From CBDUWP01 sp965370955 (GTDB lineage: Bacteria; Planctomycetota; Phycisphaerae; Sedimentisphaerales; Anaerobacaceae): 27,850 bases of DNA. Positions 25,077 to 27,850 of this stretch are shown here, one piece after another (the stretch's first letter is position 1; each line of letters opens with the position of its first letter). Where the stretch lies: positions 1-27,850 of the forward strand of contig CBDUWP010000007.1 of assembly GCA_965370955.1 (NCBI GenBank), in the 5' to 3' direction. Both the position numbers and the translations under genes were made by a program. Under the pieces are notes generated by a model, which saw only the letters and a program-made list of their open reading frames with translations, was not told the origin of the DNA and searched no databases.

Positions 25077-25577
25077 ATGGCATTAGAGAAAATATCACAA
25101 AAAGCTAGAAATATTAAGATATTGATACTGGATGTTGATGGTGTCTTGACTGACGGTGCTATCATTATCAATTCAGATGGCACAGAGACCAAGCATTTTC
25201 ACAGCCACGATGGCTGGGGCATCAAAATGTGTCAAAATGCCGGTATTGAGGTGGCTATTATTTCAGCTCGGTATTCAGAGCCGACAGCTATTAGAGCCGG
25301 TCAGCTGGCAATCGAAGAATGTGTACAGGATTGTCACGACAAGCTATCAAAGGTTAAGGACATGATCGAGCGGAAGGGTCTTTCGAAGGATCAAGTAGCG
25401 TATATTGGAGACGATCTTGTCGATTTGCCCGTTATAAAGTATGTTGGTTTGGGTGTTGCTGTCGCCAATGGAATCGAGACTGTCAAAGAACAAGCGGATA
25501 TGGTGACAACGAAAACAGGCGGCAAAGGTGCAGTTAGAGAAGTTGTCGAATTTATTTTGAAAAATATTGCAGAGTGA
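25077..25577 (+). CDS. kdsC: KDO 8-phosphate phosphatase
   Basis: It dephosphorylates KDO 8-phosphate to KDO. The 166-residue HAD-superfamily C0-type protein lacks a cap domain. The nucleophile and acid aspartates are D19 and D21 (LILDVDGVLTDG). FHSHDGWGIKM, IISARYSEPTAIRA and the metal-site GDDLVDLPVI follow. The ATG at 25077 is preferred over the in-frame TTG at 25065, which overlaps the kdsD stop. Either way it is closely coupled to kdsD. KdsA and KdsB are not in the window. Confidence 0.93.
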   Translation: MALEKISQKARNIKILILDVDGVLTDGAIIINSDGTETKHFHSHDGWGIKMCQNAGIEVAIISARYSEPTAIRAGQLAIEECVQDCHDKLSKVKDMIERKGLSKDQVAYIGDDLVDLPVIKYVGLGVAVANGIETVKEQADMVTTKTGGKGAVREVVEFILKNIAE

Positions 25578-25601
25578 TATTCAATTGGGAAAAGTTGAAT
25601 A
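25578..25601 (+). other. Hairpin between kdsC and the LptC-like gene
   Basis: TATTCAA and TTGAATA form a perfect 7-base-pair stem, extendable by U-G and U-A pairs to nine with a six-base loop, directly after the kdsC stop. No T-run follows. It may be an RNA processing or stability element between the two coding regions, or incidental in AT-rich DNA. Confidence 0.3.
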
Positions 25602-25630
25602 ACTTTGTTTGTTAATAAATACAGGAACTT

Positions 25631-27673
25631 ATGATTTTTAGGTCTAGAAAATTCAAGTTGTGGTTTGGCACTATGGCGGTAGTCTTTGTGGCATATTTTG
25701 TTTACAGTGGACTGAGCCACACACCTGCCATGAAGTTGCAAGAAGATTACAATCTTAGCTCTGGCATTGAAGATTTTAATGATGCATCTGTTGGGACGAT
25801 TGAGCAGATTGGAATTGGCGATGTTAATAACGCATTGTTTCGCAATTTTGATAACGCAGGAAACATTAGTCGTGAATTTGGTTTTCAAAAGTTGCTGCAT
25901 CAGCAGGGCGATCGATGGGAACTTGCTAAGCCATTTATGAATATGTGGCGAAGTGACATTAAATGTGTTGTGACAGCTGATAGTGGCGAGGTTCAGGTTG
26001 AAACAGCTGCCGGTAAAACCACGCCTAAAGATGCTTTGTTAAGGGGCAATGTTGATATACACATAATGCCGATCGGTGATTCTGATATTTCTGAATGTCA
26101 TTTATATATGGATAACGTTGTTTATTTGGCGGAAAGGACAGAGTTTTCGACAGCCGGACCTGTTGAGTTTGTTTCTGACGAAGCTTATATGGCAGGTACA
26201 GGCATGGAAATGGTGTACAACGAGCAGGATCAGAGGCTGGAATTTTTGAAAATTATAAAGCTTAAAACACTGAACATAAAAATGCTCAAAAGCGAGACTG
26301 CAAAAAAGACAGATGAAAACAAAACCGTAAAAAATAAAACATCTAAAAAAGCCGCACCTAATGCTATTGTTCCAACTGACATTGTTGCAGCGAAGTCACC
26401 TAATAAAAAAACTGTTAAAACCAAAAAAGCTGCTAAGGAATCAGTGATTTATACCTGTATTTTTAAGGATAATGTAATAATTGACAGCAATAATCATGTT
26501 GTGATGGCTAATGTGTTTTCTATCAGTGATATAGTTTCTAGAAGTGAAAAAAAGAGTAAAAAGGACAGCAGTGACAAGATAAACAGTCAGTCTCAAACAG
26601 TTGCCGCCTCTAGTGTAGCCAGTGGTAAAGCGGTAGCTACCGATAAAGTCAGTGAAGAAGTTATTCAACAATCACAAGATGATCTCTATGAAACATATAA
26701 AATCACCTGCGATGGCTCGATTGTGATTGTACCGTCTGACCACAGAAATATTAAAAAACTGATGACATTTACAGGTGACATTGTAACCAACGATGAAAAG
26801 TTAAAAAGATATGGAACCACTGGCGACAAAAATGTATTTGCGGCAGCTAAAGTTGATTACCAAATTGGCAAAGAGATTGTCAATCTCAAAAACGCCAGAT
26901 GTATGGGGGTAGAGGTGGATCCTGCAAAGGATTTGCGCAACGAGAGAACAATTTTAGCTGATAGTATTCGAGTGGAGATCTCTGGTGATGAAGATACGCA
27001 ATCTGATGCGGCTATCGGAATCAAGCATTTTTCGGCAGATGGTAAGATGTGCAGGCTGTCAAATATCAAAACCATAAAGGGTAAAAATGCTGGCGGTATT
27101 CTACTTAAAAGTCCCAAATTCGATTTCTACGCAGAAAATCAACTTTTTGTTGCCTCTGGCGATGGTGTGATAAAAATAGACAATTCCAAAATTTCTGAGC
27201 CGACCAAAAAAGTCAGCCGTTTTAGCTTTGAAAAGCCAAGTTACGTTGCAGTGAAAGATTTTCGTTTAATGGAATATTCCTTCGATACGGGCAAGTTTTT
27301 TGTAGATGCCAGTTCTGATAAGAGAGTTACAATTGGCCATTTTCCCTGCGTAAGCGGCTTGTGGCAAAAGGGGCAGGAAGTGTTTGTGACTGCTAAAAAT
27401 ATTCGGGGACATTTGACTGAGACCAAAACTGGTAAAGCAATTTTGGCAACTTTGCAAGCGACAGGCGGCGTTGGTTATAGAGAGACTGAATTTTATTTTG
27501 AGGGTGGTAGGCTGAATTTAGATGAAAATAAATCGAAGGTGAATGTCTATGGTGCCAGCGGCCAAAGCTGTATGCTAAATGGCGCTAAAGTTGACCAGAT
27601 CGAATTGGATATCACGACAGGCGAGATATCTGTGGGAAAAATCTCAGGCGGCGTAATATCTACGAGAAGATAA
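25631..27673 (+). CDS. Large LptC/LptA-like LPS export protein
   Basis: The protein has 680 residues. It begins with a short basic stretch and one membrane helix at about 10-28 (LWFGTMAVVFVAYFVYSGL), the topology of inner-membrane LptC. The periplasmic part has beta-strand repeats of the OstA/LptA/LptC kind, for example near 95-215 (LLRGNVDIHIMPIGDSD ... YLAERTEF) and near the C-terminus (YFEGGRLNLDENKSKVNVYG). A lysine-rich low-complexity linker (about 220-275) and a Ser/Lys-rich one (about 305-345) separate the parts. Typical LptC is ~190 residues, so this looks like an LptC-LptA bridge in one chain, inferred from fold pattern and position after kdsD-kdsC. AGGAAC precedes the ATG by two bases. 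Confidence 0.7.
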   Translation: MIFRSRKFKLWFGTMAVVFVAYFVYSGLSHTPAMKLQEDYNLSSGIEDFNDASVGTIEQIGIGDVNNALFRNFDNAGNISREFGFQKLLHQQGDRWELAKPFMNMWRSDIKCVVTADSGEVQVETAAGKTTPKDALLRGNVDIHIMPIGDSDISECHLYMDNVVYLAERTEFSTAGPVEFVSDEAYMAGTGMEMVYNEQDQRLEFLKIIKLKTLNIKMLKSETAKKTDENKTVKNKTSKKAAPNAIVPTDIVAAKSPNKKTVKTKKAAKESVIYTCIFKDNVIIDSNNHVVMANVFSISDIVSRSEKKSKKDSSDKINSQSQTVAASSVASGKAVATDKVSEEVIQQSQDDLYETYKITCDGSIVIVPSDHRNIKKLMTFTGDIVTNDEKLKRYGTTGDKNVFAAAKVDYQIGKEIVNLKNARCMGVEVDPAKDLRNERTILADSIRVEISGDEDTQSDAAIGIKHFSADGKMCRLSNIKTIKGKNAGGILLKSPKFDFYAENQLFVASGDGVIKIDNSKISEPTKKVSRFSFEKPSYVAVKDFRLMEYSFDTGKFFVDASSDKRVTIGHFPCVSGLWQKGQEVFVTAKNIRGHLTETKTGKAILATLQATGGVGYRETEFYFEGGRLNLDENKSKVNVYGASGQSCMLNGAKVDQIELDITTGEISVGKISGGVISTRR

Positions 27674-27682
27674 GTTGTTGAT

Positions 27683-27850
27683 ATGAAAAATGGGACTAAC
27701 GACAAAAGGTTTGAAAAGCTTAAAGAGAAAGCTCTCAAATTTCGCAACGATAGGGATTGGAGCCAGTTCCACTGTCCTAAAAATTTGGCAGAAGGCTTGA
27801 GTATTGAAGTAGCGGAGCTTATGGAAAACTTTCTCTGGAAAACGCCGGAG
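27683..27850 (+). CDS. MazG-like nucleotide pyrophosphohydrolase, 3' end missing
   Basis: Fifty-six codons from ATG 27683 stay open to the window edge. They match the start of the RS21-C6/dCTPase-type MazG-like family: FRNDRDWSQFHCPKNLAEGL followed by SIEVAELMENFLWKTPE. The first Glu-x2-Glu metal-binding pair (SIEVAELME) is present. Such enzymes hydrolyse non-canonical or excess dNTPs to monophosphates. It begins nine bases after the LptC-like gene. Confidence 0.8.
   Translation, partial: MKNGTNDKRFEKLKEKALKFRNDRDWSQFHCPKNLAEGLSIEVAELMENFLWKTPE

Noticed and set aside
25578..25601. Intrinsic terminator after kdsC
   Set aside because: The stem is AT-rich and no T-run follows.
1..27850. Defence island, phage, transposon, CRISPR array or tandem DNA repeats
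   Set aside because: No repeat-spacer pattern, transposase, integrase, toxin-antitoxin pair or nuclease-helicase cluster was seen. The MazG-like start at 27683 has housekeeping-type nucleotide-pool sequence and is cut by the edge.

Overview
The window looks like a chromosomal piece of a Planctomycetota bacterium, most likely of the class Phycisphaerae (Sedimentisphaerales-like). This is inferred from gene content and style, not from a marker gene. The clues are an exported GH123-like protein carrying the Tyr-Tyr-Trp-Arg-Ile-Asp-Glu-Val beta-sandwich repeat and a LamG domain, moderately AT-rich DNA, many TTG/GTG starts, an anaerobe-type heme pathway through siroheme, and KDO/LPS-export genes showing a Gram-negative envelope. 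All genes but one (hisI) lie on the + strand. No rRNA, tRNA, CRISPR array, insertion sequence or phage gene was seen.

Layout. Positions 1-2633 hold the 3' part of a large secreted carbohydrate-active protein, closed by a clear intrinsic terminator. Positions 2845-4505 hold an ECF sigma factor and its membrane-anchored putative anti-sigma partner, with an ECF-type promoter candidate directly upstream, suggesting autoregulation. A short decayed-looking spacer follows (4505-4644). A class I aminotransferase (4645-5763) leads into a tightly packed heme block (5800-16177): ccmF, a membrane-anchored protein of unknown function, hemA, hemC, a cobA-hemD fusion, ahbC, hemB, ahbD and a single-chain ahbA-ahbB. 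Most of these genes overlap by 1-8 bases. The block covers glutamyl-tRNA to heme by the siroheme route except three activities not encoded here: HemL, precorrin-2 dehydrogenase and sirohydrochlorin ferrochelatase.

hisI (16204-16617) is convergent with the heme block. To its right are a flippase-like integral membrane protein (16731-17738), a DUF502 membrane protein, the short ribosome hibernation factor Hpf, and a soluble PTS chain (EIIA, HPr, EI) with no IIB or IIC, which points to regulation rather than sugar uptake. Next come a DUF2344 (TIGR03936-type) radical-SAM-linked protein and an RNase E/G. The right end is an envelope block: kdsD, kdsC and a 680-residue LptC/LptA-like protein, followed by the start of a MazG-like nucleotide pyrophosphohydrolase cut by the window edge.

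The most distinctive part is the heme block, especially the AhbA-AhbB fusion and the unknown protein wedged between CcmF and HemA. It joins siroheme-dependent heme synthesis to a cytochrome c maturation component in one apparent transcription unit. Its enzymes belong to known families. What may be new is the arrangement and the unknown partner.
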